A DNA stretch of 64,000 nt. Origin: Aphelocoma coerulescens (lineage: Eukaryota; Chordata; Aves; Passeriformes; Corvidae). This document shows, one piece after another, positions 12,957 to 25,013 of the stretch. The stretch covers positions 12,189,578 through 12,253,577 of the forward strand of contig NC_091014.1 in assembly GCF_041296385.1 (NCBI RefSeq), read 5' to 3'. The translations under genes were made by a program, and so were the position numbers. Under the pieces are notes generated by a model that had not been told where the DNA came from, searched no databases, and worked only from the letters and a program-made list of their open reading frames with translations. Position 1 is the first letter of the stretch, and the number at the start of each line of letters is the position of its first letter.

Positions 12957-13949
12957 TTTAAGGTATTAGAAATAAAGTGATATTGCAATAAAGTGAGACT
13001 TGTCAAAGGGAATGTTGAGAGGAATCTTGAAAAGGATTATGAGAAATAAGAACAAATAGAAAAAACAGAATGGTTTTTATCCCCATAAAGACACAGAAGA
13101 AAAGAGAAATAGGGTGCAATATAAGAGAAAGAAAGAGATTTTTAAAATAATATTGAACTGGGACAGGAATGTCAAATAAATGCTGGAAAAGTAATTGAAG
13201 ATCCAAGTAAGTGCAGGATGGTGAATTTATCATCTGAAGTGAAAGCAAAAAGGTTTCTTTATAGTTTTAGGAGGACAGGGTAATTTCCACTGCACAATAA
13301 GTAAATAAATAAAAAACAGGGCAAAATCCATGATAAAGTATAAAATATTTTTTGAAAAAAATACAAATGCCAAAAGTGCATCTTTAAAAATAAAGAAAAT
13401 AGAAAACATGTGGAAAAAGAGATATCAATAGCTACAAAACCATTTTGTCAAACCTTAATATTATGCAAGACTTGAGAACAATTTTTTTAAATAAAAACAA
13501 TATTGAAAACATGCAGATAAATCAGAAATGGGAATTATCTCCATTATCCAAACAACAGATTGCCCAAGGCTTGCCTGATATCTCAGTCAGAATCTATTTT
13601 TAGAAGAAAATTTAAATATAGTAGGTATTTTTTATCTGGTCTTCAAATATTGTGCTTTATGGAAAGCAGTTTGTAAAGCCTTACTGTGTGGGAATTAGTA
13701 ACTGAATTCTGATGGGAAAAGGAGATGACTTATGGAAAATGACACCTGGCCATGCTGGAGGGGAAAATACCAATCTGGATAGAGTTTACCATTCTCTACC
13801 ATTGATCTTTTAAAATGTTTTTGACAGCCTAAGCACTAAGGATAGTGGTTTGCTGCTAAATAGGGCACAGTCAGCAGAGAGAGGAGCTGGGGTAGCGTCA
13901 GGAAGGAGCAAGACAGGCATGGTTTGTGAACAGTAGAAAAAGGATGAAA
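12957..13949. other. A-rich unassigned sequence
   Basis: Strongly A-rich on the plus strand between about 13000 and 13550. It lies between two CR1 remnants of the same orientation and may itself be LINE-derived, but no diagnostic block is visible. A perfect MEF2-type CTATTTTTAGA occurs near 13593. Confidence 0.4.
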
Positions 13950-14560
13950 TAAGATGTACAGCACAACGTACTTAGGGACATTAAACATAAATTTGCAATA
14001 CAAAATAGTAAAGAATAGGACAAAGAGCACCAGCTTTGTAGGCAACAAAAACTGGTTCTCCCACCCCTCTTCCTCAGAATTCCTAGAGCTGGAAGTTAGT
14101 GATGGGGAGCTGAATAAAGCCCCCACAATCCAGGAGGAAAGGGTTAGTGACACACTATGCTAATTAGACATCCAAAGGTCATGGGCCCAGATGGGATGCA
14201 CCTGAGAGTAACAAGGGAGCTGATGAAAGAGATCACCAAGCCATTTTCAATCATTTACCAGCAGTCCTGGTTAACCAGAGACATCCCAGATAAGTGGGAA
14301 TTAGCAAACATAAGGGCACCTACAAGAACAGCGGATACAGGGAACCACAGGCCTGCCATGCTGACCTCAGTGCCAGGCAAGGGCATGGAGCAGATCATCT
14401 TTGAAACTAATTCCTACAGCGTTCTCCCAGAGAAACTGGCTGATCGTGGCTTAGATGGGTGAAAAACTGGCTGGATGGCCATGTCCAGAGGATGGTGCGG
14501 AATGGAGTTACATGCAGCTGGCAGCCAGTCACGAATGGGATACTGGTTCCTGTTGAATGC
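13950..14560 (+). mobile_element. CR1 LINE, ORF2 reverse-transcriptase fragment
   Basis: Translation gives classic CR1 ORF2 signatures in three frames. ELNKAPTIQEE lies at about 14110-14145, GPDGMHLRV and LTSVPGKGMEQII at about 14180-14400, and KNWLDG with NGVTCSWQPVTNG at 14462-14535. A frameshift separates the first two (near 14160). A deletion plus frameshift removes the segment between MEQII and NWLDG, which normally holds the AFDTV part of the fingers/palm. The downstream FADD box and 3' end are absent. It is therefore an internal fragment with no coding potential. The 5' limit is uncertain. Confidence 0.88.
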
Positions 14561-15289
14561 AAGAGACCTGGTATGGCACAGTATCACACAACAGCAGCTT
14601 GGCTATGTAGCTCTTCCATGCCCTTGCCATGAGCCAAGGTTTCTGTGTATCTATTCTGATAACTACACATGTAGTTTTGATAAGCTCCAGCCTAAGCACC
14701 CCAGTTATTCACTGCCTAATTCCTCTGAGCATACTCAGGTATGCTAATTTTATCACTATTAGTACAGCTTCCTTTTGTAGATCAATATAAATATCTGCAC
14801 CACCTCCCCTCTTCATCTTTAATCACAACATTTATGTGGGTACTGAGCTCTGTATAATTAGGCCCATTTCTGAAGAGAAAGTTCTGGCCAGTCCAACCGG
14901 TCCTGGGAATACTGTGTTTTGCAACTACTGGAATGGCCCAGTCATGGGATATATATATATATATATATATATATACACTGTCTCTTGGGGAAAAATAGTA
15001 AACCCCTGATGATGTGGTAAGGCATTAAGAGAAATTCTATATGTAGTTCTTGTTGCTCATATTCAAGAATGATCAGGTGCAGAGATGGTTATTAAGTTGA
15101 TTTGTTAATATAATGCCAGTGTGTCTACATTAGCATTTAGTTCAGGTCAGGAGTGCCTCTAACTAATCTCATTACCCCCATTTACCACATTTAGGCTCAG
15201 GTCTAGAGGCTCTCAGAGCACACAAATAAGAATATTTTCAAAAAAAGTGAGCAATACCTGACTAGTGGGTGTTCCACCCATGGGACCAG
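14561..15289. other. Unique DNA flanking a TA microsatellite
   Basis: Apart from the (AT)n at 14949-14975 I recognise nothing. Short frames here are chance or out-of-frame readings of the CR1 edge. Confidence 0.5.
14949..14975. repeat. (AT)n microsatellite, 27 bp
   Basis: Perfect alternating AT. Confidence 0.97.
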
Positions 15290-15600
15290 AGCAGAGGTGC
15301 AGGCAGGTGCTCTCACAGGAGTGCCATGACATGGAAGCACCCCACTCTGTGTTGTCTGGCCTCTAGAGGGTTGTGTTGGGGCTGGCGATGGTGAAAGCCA
15401 CCCCACAGCCCAGCACACCCTGCACAAGGAAAGCCCCTTGGGGTCAGGCGCCTGCCCCAAGGTGTGCAGCCCACGTTGGGGTTGGTAAAGGAGACTTGCC
15501 TGGGCTTTGTGGCACAGAGATGGAAGGGGGGGCATCTCCACTGTGAGCAGGGCAGTGTTAGGGTCACGGGTAGGTGACTGGGATGCTGGTTGGGTCAAGC
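15290..15600. other. Isolated GC-rich patch, origin unknown
   Basis: About 300 bp that is clearly GC-richer than its surroundings, with sharp edges by eye. It carries the longest frame in the window on the minus strand (15203-15667, 154 codons), rich in Pro, Ser, Leu and Cys with no recognisable motif. There is no TATA box, no obvious TG...CA ends and no CR1 signature. It could be a diverged LTR, another repeat, or unique GC-rich DNA. Confidence 0.4.
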
Positions 15601-18188
15601 TAACTGAACAGGGTATGAGAATGGCTGGACAAGACATGAGAAAAATATTTGGTTTAACAAACAACAAGGTGAGGAGCTGACAAAAGTAACAGCATCATGA
15701 GGAATAGCTAGATTTTTAAAAGGAGGACATATGTGGGAAACAGACAGAATTCTCAGATAATTGGTGACAGAATAAAGGGGACCTTTAGGAAGCCCAAACT
15801 TACAAGATGACCAGTGCCTAAGAAAAATAGTAATGTTTTGTAAGTTTCCAGCCTTGTTACCTGAGTAAGTAACAGAAGTACTAAATATGGGTACAGAAAT
15901 AGTGGCAGCAGTGAGGAAAAAGTGACTAAGGGAAGGCAAAAAAGGTACTAGAATATACCAAAAATACTGTCAGAAAATAACAAGAAAATTTAGTTTTTCT
16001 TCTTCTGACAAAACAGAAGACTTGTTGGCTGCTTTCTGACAGAAGAAGAGGCAAAATTTTGAATTCACAAGATGTTGATGCAATCCTTCCAAAAGCCTGG
16101 GTGAAATATCTCTCTGTAGTTCTGGTGCAATATCCTGGCATAAACATTAGAAAAGGGAAAGGCTGACCCGGTGAGAGTAAGTGACAGAAGGAACTGCAGA
16201 AATGAGAGTAAATAAAAGATAATTACTTTCACTTCCCACAGGATTCCAACAGCCCTGAAGCTATGCCAATCAGTGTCTTCCTAACCTCAAGTAATCTAAA
16301 GCAATCTTGCACCTGCCCTTACTCAAATTGTAAAACCAATACAACCTTGCAGGGAAGCACTGCATGCTATAATAACCAAAATCATTCAACTGCTGCCCCA
16401 TAACTGAAGTAATTAAATACTTAGTTATTCAAAAAAGAGCTCTGTGGCAACTTAATCAAATTTGGGAGGAGAGTATGAGCCCTACCTTATTGACAACTTC
16501 TGTCTCAGACTTAGGAACAGCTAAGGCATTTTTGCTGAATATGACCAGAGCTATCACTCTGTAGTAGTGACAAAATAGAAAGAGAAAGAAGTGTTGTTGA
16601 TACCTCTCCTTGCTTCAAAGAACCAGAGAAGAACAGAACTTGTATCAGGGCAGGATCCTAATCCACATGGATCCATTCCTCACTAAACAGATTCACTCAA
16701 ATCTAACAGCACAAATGGACAATAAATTAAGATACTTATTTGCATTCTCATGTCAGTAACATTGATGGATTCATGTTTTCAGTGTAGGAGATCTCTCAAA
16801 TGATCTTCAAGTATGTTTAAATTTTAAATGCTTAAATTGTGGCCACTGAACTATTGCCAGTTATTCTGCAGCTATCTGTTCAATCTCTAACCAAGATCAA
16901 CAGTTTAGTGGAGGAAACATTTGGGCAGGGGGAATATTTTTTTCTCATTTCAGCATTTAATAATTAAGTAATTCATGAATTATGATGAAGGTAGAGCAGA
17001 GGAGAAAAGGGCAGAGTAGAATAGAATAGAGTAGAACAGAACAGAAAGAACACATGCCCTTGTCAAAAAATTCTGGTTGCACAAATGAAGTCAATTAGGA
17101 ACTCAACTGAAAAGATCTCTTTTCCCATGCAGGGGAAATCTTTTCCAGACATATAGCTTTGTGTTTTCAACAGATAGAGAAAAAAAATACACATTTCTAA
17201 AGAAAATATTAATAATGATTGTAGCTAAGCATGAAAGGTCTCTTGTGTAGTAAATCATCCATATTTTTAAGTGCTCACAATTATAAGTCGAAAAATTCCA
17301 TTTTCTGGAATTGTGCCTTAATTTGTTCTCAAAAAGAGAAGTAGTTTTAGACCCTTAAGCAAAATTGGTTGAGCTTACTGTAAACATTTTGAATCTGTAG
17401 GAACAGCTTGCTGATGTAATTTAGTAGAATTGTCTCCACAGTGAGAACAAAAACTTAAGCATAAACTTTAAGTCTCGGCTTCTGTAGCTTTTACAGAGAT
17501 AGATGGGAAAAGGATAGCAACAACTTGAAATGTTATAAATTTTTAAACACATGAATGATGGACTTATTTTGCCCTTGTAAACCTAGGAGAGGATATATAC
17601 ACATTAGGGGGTTGCCATGGCTTGTAAAGACATCAACATTAGTAGTAACTCCCAGTTACTCTATATGAAGCACACAGATTTTTGAGCAACATTTATATAT
17701 TATTTATTTTAAACCAGTTGTGATATTTGAAGCAGCACTGATATAGCTGCAATGTATAAAAGGAGAAATATGAGTCAGTTCTGGTAAAAGATTCAAAAAG
17801 AATCTAGGAGTGATTTTCTGTATTTACTGAAATCAATCATAAATCTTGCATTCAATTTAGTGGCACAGACCTATGCACTTATTTTTGCCTGAAGTTCTCT
17901 CCTCAGTCTGCCTCACCTGAAGTCATGCAGGTTTTTAAGAGAATTGTGATTCCCTGATATTCTGCAAAAAGGGAGAAGTGGTACACCTGCTGCAGGAACA
18001 TGTCTTAGGTGCATTTGTTTCTAAGTAGGCAAATACAAGAGGAAGAAGAATGACAGTAAATTGATTTTCCATTGCTCGGCGCAAAGATGGGAATTCTTGT
18101 GAATGTGAGAACTCCAGCTGGATATTGGGAATAGTCATGCAATGGATGTCATGCAGCAAGAACCCAAGTAATGGGGTTGCAGATACCT
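15601..18188. other. Unique non-coding DNA, nothing recognised
   Basis: Contains a pentanucleotide array at 17013-17042. Minus-strand frames of 114, 73 and 116 codons overlap this interval or its edge, without identifiable domains. Confidence 0.45.
17013..17042. repeat. (AGAAT)n imperfect pentanucleotide array
   Basis: Six units of AGA(A/G)(T/C). The complement is (ATTCT)n, the unit of avian CR1 tails, but no antisense CR1 body follows, so it stands alone. Confidence 0.85.
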
Positions 18189-18262
18189 CTATATAAAACC
18201 CTCCGCGTTTTACCACAATGAGAATAAATGCAGCCTCGCCTAAAGGCAGCACTCTATTCTTC
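18189..18262 (+). other. TATA plus AATAAA pair, possible LTR relic
   Basis: TATAAAA at 18192-18198 is followed 24 bases later by AATAAA at 18223-18228 and a GC-richer stretch. This spacing resembles the U3/R junction of avian retroviral LTRs. I could not find TG...CA ends with a matching target-site duplication, so the call is tentative and may be chance. Confidence 0.2.
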
Positions 18263-21200
18263 ATCAGAGAGGGGTGACAGACCACCTAACCCCACACAGC
18301 CCAGGAATGAGCTGTGCAAGTGCACCAATGTATGTCTGCAGCCTGTGCAGCCAGCAAAACCCTTGTGACAGCTTTTATAAGTAGATCTTTTTTCTTGCAT
18401 AGTAGGCCCCCTATTCAACATAATCTTCAGATGAATATTGCCATTGACACAAACAGGATCCCCAGAAAATTCTAGAGTGTGCACAATGCAGTGACAAACT
18501 CAAACAGAAAAATCATTCTAAAGTAGATTAGCATCAAGACCATAAAATTAAAGAACAAAGATGTCTCTCTTGTATAGTAGGCATGCCACAGGGGAATGGT
18601 CCTGTTCAAGAATTAGGGAAATGGGATTGGCCAGAAAAGATGGCTAATTATAGTAAAAAGGGCAAAGATAGTGGAGAAATAGAGCTAGGAAGTAAGCCTG
18701 CCTGTAAAATCAAGAGCTGTAATTTTTAGTAGCTTCGGGACATTTTCACTTCCTTTGAATTTGGTAGGAGTTTCAGATGGATGGCTTCACTGATAGCTAT
18801 ATCAGAGCTTAGAGTAATTTGCACCATATTCCTGAACTAAGTATGAAGTCCCTGTCAATGACTATAAGGCAGATGATACAGCCTCTATATCTAGTATAGC
18901 ATGAGAGAAGTAAGAAGTGACTTAAATATGCTTGGGTTGGCAAGGAGAGCCTTGACGAGACGAGTGCTGTGATGGATGAGCAGAGTGGGTGTCAGGAAAC
19001 AGCACTCATGGATAATGCCATGGCATTCCTAACAGGACAACCAGCAGACTCAGGCAGGCAATAGGTTTAAACATATAGCTGACAACACAGGAATAAAATT
19101 TCCAGCAGTCCTATCCCAACAAAGAGATAGGTCTGGCTCAGGTAAGGACACCAGAGTGCAGCTGCCTTCCCAGTGACTGTAAATGCTGCTCAGAGGCTCC
19201 AGACTAATACAGTGGCCTCCAGCCACTCATTTGTCACCAAAGTTGTTCCATGAGTCTAAATGCCAAAACAGTCTCAACCAGAGTCCCTAAACACAGGCAG
19301 TATCATTTAGAAGACAAAACAGAACTTCACCAGTTGTGAGTTCCATGCAGGAAACTGAGGGTCTCCAGTCTGTGCAGCATAAGGGATATAGGTGACAAGT
19401 TTCTGGTAGCTGTACATTAAGAACTCCTCTCAGGCTTTTGCATCTCAGTACATCCTAATTAGTAATTAATAATTAATAATTTAAGTGGTCAAATTGCACT
19501 CTTTTAAACATGAGGCTGTCATTTTTCTACCACTGGAATTATTTTTTCTCATAGATAGCTCAGTGGATTTCAGCTCTGTTTTCATTTAACCACAGGACTT
19601 CAGTAGGTAGAAAAAAGATGAAATCTCACTGCAGTGCTACTTTCCCCTGCAGAATTACAGACTCAAAGATGTATCCCTGACAGAGAAAAAACAGTCTGTA
19701 ATGAACATAGATTCACAAATTTGAAGGCAAAAGATTATTATGAACATTTATTCCTTCCTGCATAGTGCAGGTTACAGAATTTCCCACAAGTGATTCCAGT
19801 GTCAAATCCAGTAATTTACAGTTGAATTAGAGTACATATCCTGAGAATGATTGGAATTTTTCCATAATGATGATGCAGGGCAGCCTAGTATGCTCTGTAA
19901 TGTTCTACATCAGCTTCCTTACCAGAAAGGCACTGAGGAAATATAAATAACCTCACACTTTTAAAACTTTGTTTTAAAACATTTTTCAGCATTCTTCCAT
20001 GTCTTATTTTGAATTAATTAGACTGAACTTGGCTAGTGAGCTCTGCTACATGATGTATTCACTGACAGTTTGTGCAAATATCAACTCTGCAAATATGAGA
20101 CCCAAGACATAGCAGGCACCATGGATGCACTTCTGCAGTGAAGGTTTGTATTTAATGAACAGTATACGTGATTACTCTCATTTTGGATCCTGCTCTGTAT
20201 TACCATTTTATCAGGTGTAGTTACTCTAAATTTGTGGTCACTGTTCATCTGGGTACAGGAATGTTGGACTTGGAATCTACACAAGATGGATCTAAGGTAG
20301 CCTCCTCTGGGTGTTCAGGAAATCCGCCTTTAGCTGTGTCAAACTCAGTGTGGAACCCAAAAAATATTTGTTTGGTGCAAGGCACTTGCATTCATCATTC
20401 AACTAACGCTCATTAACAGATCTGCCCAAATAGAGGCTGCAAAAGCAAATTTCATCTTAACATTCTTTCAAGCAACACGTCTCATTTCTCAGCTGATGCA
20501 GAAATAATTTAATTTACTGAAGTCAAGAAAGCTGCAAGAAAATCAATTGTTGCCAATAGGTCTAAGGTCATCAAAACCTCCCAAAATGGAAGAGTTCCAA
20601 AATATTCTAAAAGATACAGGGAAAGAACTTTTTGACCATCTTCCATGGCAAGACCATTTTTCATCTGAACTGCAGCAAGCTGCTCCTATACAATCGGTGC
20701 ACCCATCAGCTCACCGCACGCAGTCACCACAGAAAACATGCAGAAGAAGGGAACCAGTGAATTCCATAGTGTCTCTTCTGCCCTAGAATAACCATGCAGC
20801 TATTAGAAGTCTACTCCTAGTGCAGTGCATAATTATTGTTATATTTCTTTTGGAGATGACTGACTTTTATCAGCCTTGATTGCTCCTCCCCTGGAAAAGG
20901 TCAGTGTCTCCCCAAGGAGGTCCTGCTCGCAGCCTGAGAGAGATTGCCTGGGAGTCATACCCTTTTGTCAGCTGACCTTTAAATAAAATAATGTCAGTTT
21001 GTTAACAAGAAAGTTTCATTTGTTAAAGTCTTTAGTGTTAGTCTGACATGACTTGCCATTTAAAACATTTATCTGATTTTTTTCTACCCTGTGATCTAAA
21101 GATAATGCTACAGTGTTAATCTTTGAGGTCACATACTAGGAAGGTTCTCTCTCTAGCCCTTACTTGCAAACTTTATATATAAACTTTCCTCTGTCATCAA

Positions 21201-22184
21201 ATTAGTTTTAAGGAAGTTCAGAAATAAGTTCAAAGAATTTTCATACTATTTCTAAAATCTTATACACCAGAGGCTAAAAGCACTCTTTCTGTTTCTCTCT
21301 ATATGTGATTGGAAATCTCAGGAAACTTGGGGAAAGTTTTTGATCGATTTCATGGGTCTCATTAAAGCAGTGTTCTGTTCTGCAAAAAACAAATATTGCA
21401 TTCATCCTCTCTGTACTAAAGGGGCAAATACAGAGCACTTAATTAAAGACAGTGATAGTGCAAAGCCATTTTCCAGCCAAAAGTTTAGCTGGAATATAGT
21501 TGGGTGAATATGAACAGTGCAATATTGCAGCATAAATTCAAACATGCTTTCCTGAACTCCAAGGCTTCTTCTGGTGCTGCCTGTAATTCAGAATTACAGG
21601 CATGATATTATGTCTTTTTGTGAGCACATATATTACTGGCAGAATGTAAAGAATTTTCTCTTTTGGGGACATCATTTTTCTTGTCACACTCTTACACAAA
21701 CAGAAGGTCAGGCTGTTACAGATCCTCTCCTAGGAGTTACTCAAGTAGTTTACAGTCTACAGGTAGCAAGCTAAATGTAAATCTTTCCTAGAAACTATCT
21801 GAATCCCTGCTGCACCACCCTTCTCCCTAGGCTGATTGTATAGGCAATCTATCAAGATGGAGAGGATGCCTTTCTGCCTTCCCAACAGGTTTCCTTCCAG
21901 AGAAAACAGGGAAGTATGTGTGCTGGTAAGCACCATGTAGGGATTAAGCCTATGGGACATGATGCATAGCACACCTGCCTCCAGCACAGACACATCAATG
22001 AGGAAGAGAAGAAACAATGAGGCCACCTTGGCCTGTAAGGTCTCAGTCCCTCAATCCTGCAAGTGCGACCAAAGGGAGGGGAAATGGGAGATGTACCATC
22101 AGTCTGAGAGCTGGTTAGATTCAAGACACTGAGTAGGGGAAATATAACTGAATATCCATTATCTGACACTGAAAAAGCCAAACT

Positions 22185-22187
<3 letters not shown>
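18263..22187. other. Unique non-coding DNA, nothing recognised
   Basis: No repeat family, exon or RNA gene recognised over about 4 kb. Frames are all under 90 codons. Confidence 0.5.

Positions 22188-22231
<44 letters not shown>
22188..22231. repeat. (TA)n microsatellite, about 43 bp
   Basis: Long perfect alternating AT tract. It produces an Ile-Tyr repeat in a minus-strand frame (21852-22271), which is an artefact. Confidence 0.97.
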
Positions 22232-22236
<5 letters not shown>

Positions 22237-22431
22237 AACTCCAACCCTACCATCCAAACTAATCTGTCCAAGCCAAGGAAAAATGTTCTTCCAAACTCTG
22301 ATAAACACCTTGATCATGATTGTGTGATTGTTTTACACTTGTAGCACATCTAAGGACATGGATTCCCTGCAAAGCTGTGCTGATGATCTGCTTCCAGCTG
22401 TGCCCCATAAGCAATGCTTCAGGCAAAGATG

Positions 22432-22445
22432 CACACACACACACA
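22432..22445 (+). repeat. (CA)n microsatellite
   Basis: Seven CA units. Confidence 0.9.
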
Positions 22446-23949
22446 AACTTCAGATTATTTTCCTACCTCTGCTTGATATAACTTCCCCTTAATGCAATTC
22501 TGAAGTTCACATTATCCTTTTAGTCACAGCACAGCAGGCATCTCATGTTAAGGTAATTATCTGTGATGACCCTAAAGTCCTTCTTGGAGTCTAATGTACC
22601 TATCATGCTCATTACCATAATATCCAAGTCTCCATAGTATCAAGGCATCCGAGTCAATCATGTCACTCTGCAGAGCACAGCCTGGAGAACAGCAGAGAAG
22701 GAAAATAGATGAAGATAAAGATTCAAGAGCAAAAGCATAGGCTTTTTAATTATTAGAAGATATTTAGGAGATCAAAAGGGTAATGTAAATTTTCAGTAAT
22801 GAAATGAAGTCTGAGTGACAATGTTTCACTGCAAATAATAATGCTGAAATCACTGTGCAAAGCACAGCACAAACTGCATTGTAGGAACTGACAGGAAATC
22901 TTTTTTACAAGGAACAAGTAGATGGAACAGAAGAAAATTACAATAAAAGACTAATGCCACTGCCATGTACACTGACTAAACCAGGAGCAACTTCATTGCA
23001 AACCATGCAGCTACATGTGAAAGAGTACTGTGAGAGTAGAATAAAGAACAAAGTAAGGGAAATTCAGCTCTATCAGTATTGATGTGTAACAGTGGACAGT
23101 CATGTAAAAATAATGCACACTGCCCAGCATGGTTCCTATCAAATTATAGATTCACTCTGCTCTTACAGATCTGTCCTTGGTTACGTGTTTCTTGCTTGTT
23201 AGTCTTTGAATGACCTCCTTTAACAAATGAAACACTTCACATCTAGAACTTTGCACCACTAATAGAGAAAGCATCGATCACTCATTTTCTCTGTTGAATT
23301 GTGCATCTCAGATTTGTGACTGCATTGAGGGAAGAGTCATGCTGGCACAACAGTGCCTCAGGGTGGGAATCATCTCACCTGACTTTACATGTCTACACCT
23401 AAGGCAGTCAGACTCAACTCTTCCTACAGCTAATTACAGGTTTTTCTGTATTAGGGCATAAATGGCATCTACTTTAAGTGTAGATATGATCTGAAAGTGC
23501 CTGTTTCTCTTTATTGACTGCAAAGGCAGCCAGGAGTGACTAGATCAAATATAGCCTACACAGAGTCAGCTGAGTCACCCCCACAGTTTATAATTTTGAT
23601 AAATCACACACATTTTAAAACCAATTTGTTCAGCAAAGCATTCTTTTAGCAGAGCCTTTGGCAACTATCATGCACTTAGAAAACAAGTCTTTCTGTGTAA
23701 ACCTTCCCTGCCAACACACATGCAGGGAAGTCTGTGTCACTGTGTCAGAGTATCTCTTAGACAAGCACTTTGCCAAAGGACAGCAGACCAAAATTGTATA
23801 GCTGCCTCCTGACTGCTTGTTAGTCCTCTGTGGCCTGGCCTACAGTAAAGCATTTTAATGAAGAAAGGGAGAATAAAATAATGTTCATGAATACTGTTTG
23901 AAAATCAGACACTTCTTGCTACAGGTGTCAGGTTATTCCAGAAAGCCTG

Positions 23950-23976
23950 CAATGGATCCCTCTGTGGGATCCATTG
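23950..23976. repeat. Perfect 11-bp inverted repeat, 5-base loop
   Basis: CAATGGATCCC (23950-23960) and GGGATCCATTG (23966-23976) are exact reverse complements around TCTGT. The arms each contain a GGATCC palindrome. Confidence 0.95.
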
Positions 23977-24228
23977 TCATGTATTGCCTAATTCCTGTGC
24001 ACTTAAGGGGTGTCCTCAGCTCACCTTGTGCTCTTCTCTTGCAATAGCCACTGCAAGTACAAAACCATACGTGATGAGCTAAAGGCACAGTAGTGCAGAT
24101 GCCCAGAGCTGCACACCCGCTTCAATCTGTACAACGGAGTTCTGGTCTGCAGCCATCTAATCAGTGTAGGACATGAAGGCACTGACCAGGATCCCTTCTC
24201 TCTTTCATGTTCATTCCCATCGTAACAG

Positions 24229-24776
24229 TGACATAGAATCACAGAATCATAGAATGGTTTAGGTTGGAAGGGACCTTAATGACCATTTAGTTCTAACCCA
24301 CCTCCCATGGGCAGGGACACCTTCCACTAGACCAGGTTGCTCAGAGCCCCATCTAACCTGGCCTTGAACACTTCCAGGGATGGAGCATCCACAACCTCAC
24401 AGTAAAGATTTTTTTTCTAAAATCTAATCTAAACCTACTCTCTTTCACTTTGAAGTCCTTCCCCCTTGTCCTATCACTACATGCTCTTGAAAAAAGTCCT
24501 TCTCCAGGTTTCTTGTAGGCACTGGAAGGCCACAAATAAGTTGCCCTGAAGCCTCCTCTTTTCCAGGCTGAACAAATCCTTTCCTCATAGGAGAGGTACC
24601 TGAATTAACTTGGTGTCCCTCCTCTGGACCCATTCCAACTTGCTGTGCTGGTGACTCCAGAGCTGGGTGCAGTACTCCAGGTGGGATCTCACAAAAGCAG
24701 GGCAGAGGGGCAGAATCACCTCTCCTGATCTGCTGCCCACACTGCTTTTGTTGCCATCCAGGACACATGCTGACAT
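24229..24776 (-). mobile_element. CR1 LINE, young avian type, antisense 3' fragment
   Basis: Clear antisense copy of a typical avian CR1 3' end. The tail reads AGAATCACAGAATCATAGAA (24235 onward). It is followed by GGTTGGAAGGGACCTTAATG, the GGGCAGGGACACCTTCCACT block, CACAGTAAAGA, CTTGTCCTATCACTACATGC, CCAGGCTGAACAA, CCTCATAGGAGAGGT and AGTACTCCAGGTGGGATCTC. Relative to the usual element there is an internal deletion of roughly 40 bases near 24395 and another near 24575. TGACAT occurs at 24229-24234 and at 24771-24776, so a 6-bp target duplication is possible, though CR1 often lacks one. The minus-strand frames here (107 and 63 codons) are fragments of the element, not genes. Confidence 0.95.
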
Positions 24777-24884
24777 CTCAAGGGATATGCTTCACTTGCA
24801 AACAAAAGAAAATAAATTTAATCTCAGATGATCAAGAAACAACTCTAGGTAGAAAACCCCAGGTAGAATCTTCAGGTAAAACAG

Positions 24885-25013
24885 GTCAGCCAGAGTGGTT
24901 GTGGAGTTAGAAGACATCTGGACAAGGTCCCGGGCAGCTGGGTCTAGGCGGCCCTACTTGAGCAGGGGTTTGGACCCTTCCAACCTCATCCAGTCTGTGA
25001 TTCTGTGAAAACT
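24885..25013 (+). mobile_element. CR1 LINE, short 3' end fragment
   Basis: Sense CR1 terminus: GTGGAGTTAGAAGACATCTG, GACAAGGTCC, a GGCGGCCCTACTTGAGCAGG block, then CCTTCCAACCTCATCCAGTC and CTGTGATTCTGTGA. About 20 bases normally present between GTTTGGAC and CCTTCCAAC are missing. It lies about 110 bp from the antisense CR1, in the opposite orientation. Confidence 0.88.

Larger units (their letters stand above)
22232..24228. other. Unique non-coding DNA
   Basis: Holds a short (CA)n and a perfect hairpin (separate entries). Nothing else recognised. Confidence 0.5.

Noticed and set aside
14475..14747. 90-codon plus frame
   Set aside because: The first part is an out-of-frame reading of the CR1 reverse-transcriptase fragment; the rest is unique non-coding DNA.
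18393..18582. TCTTG(C/T)ATAGTAGGC at 18393 and 18568
   Set aside because: A 14/15 match 175 bp apart with no wider similarity is too short to claim a repeat family.
21852..22271. 139-codon minus frame with an Ile-Tyr repeat
   Set aside because: Created by reading through the (TA)n microsatellite.
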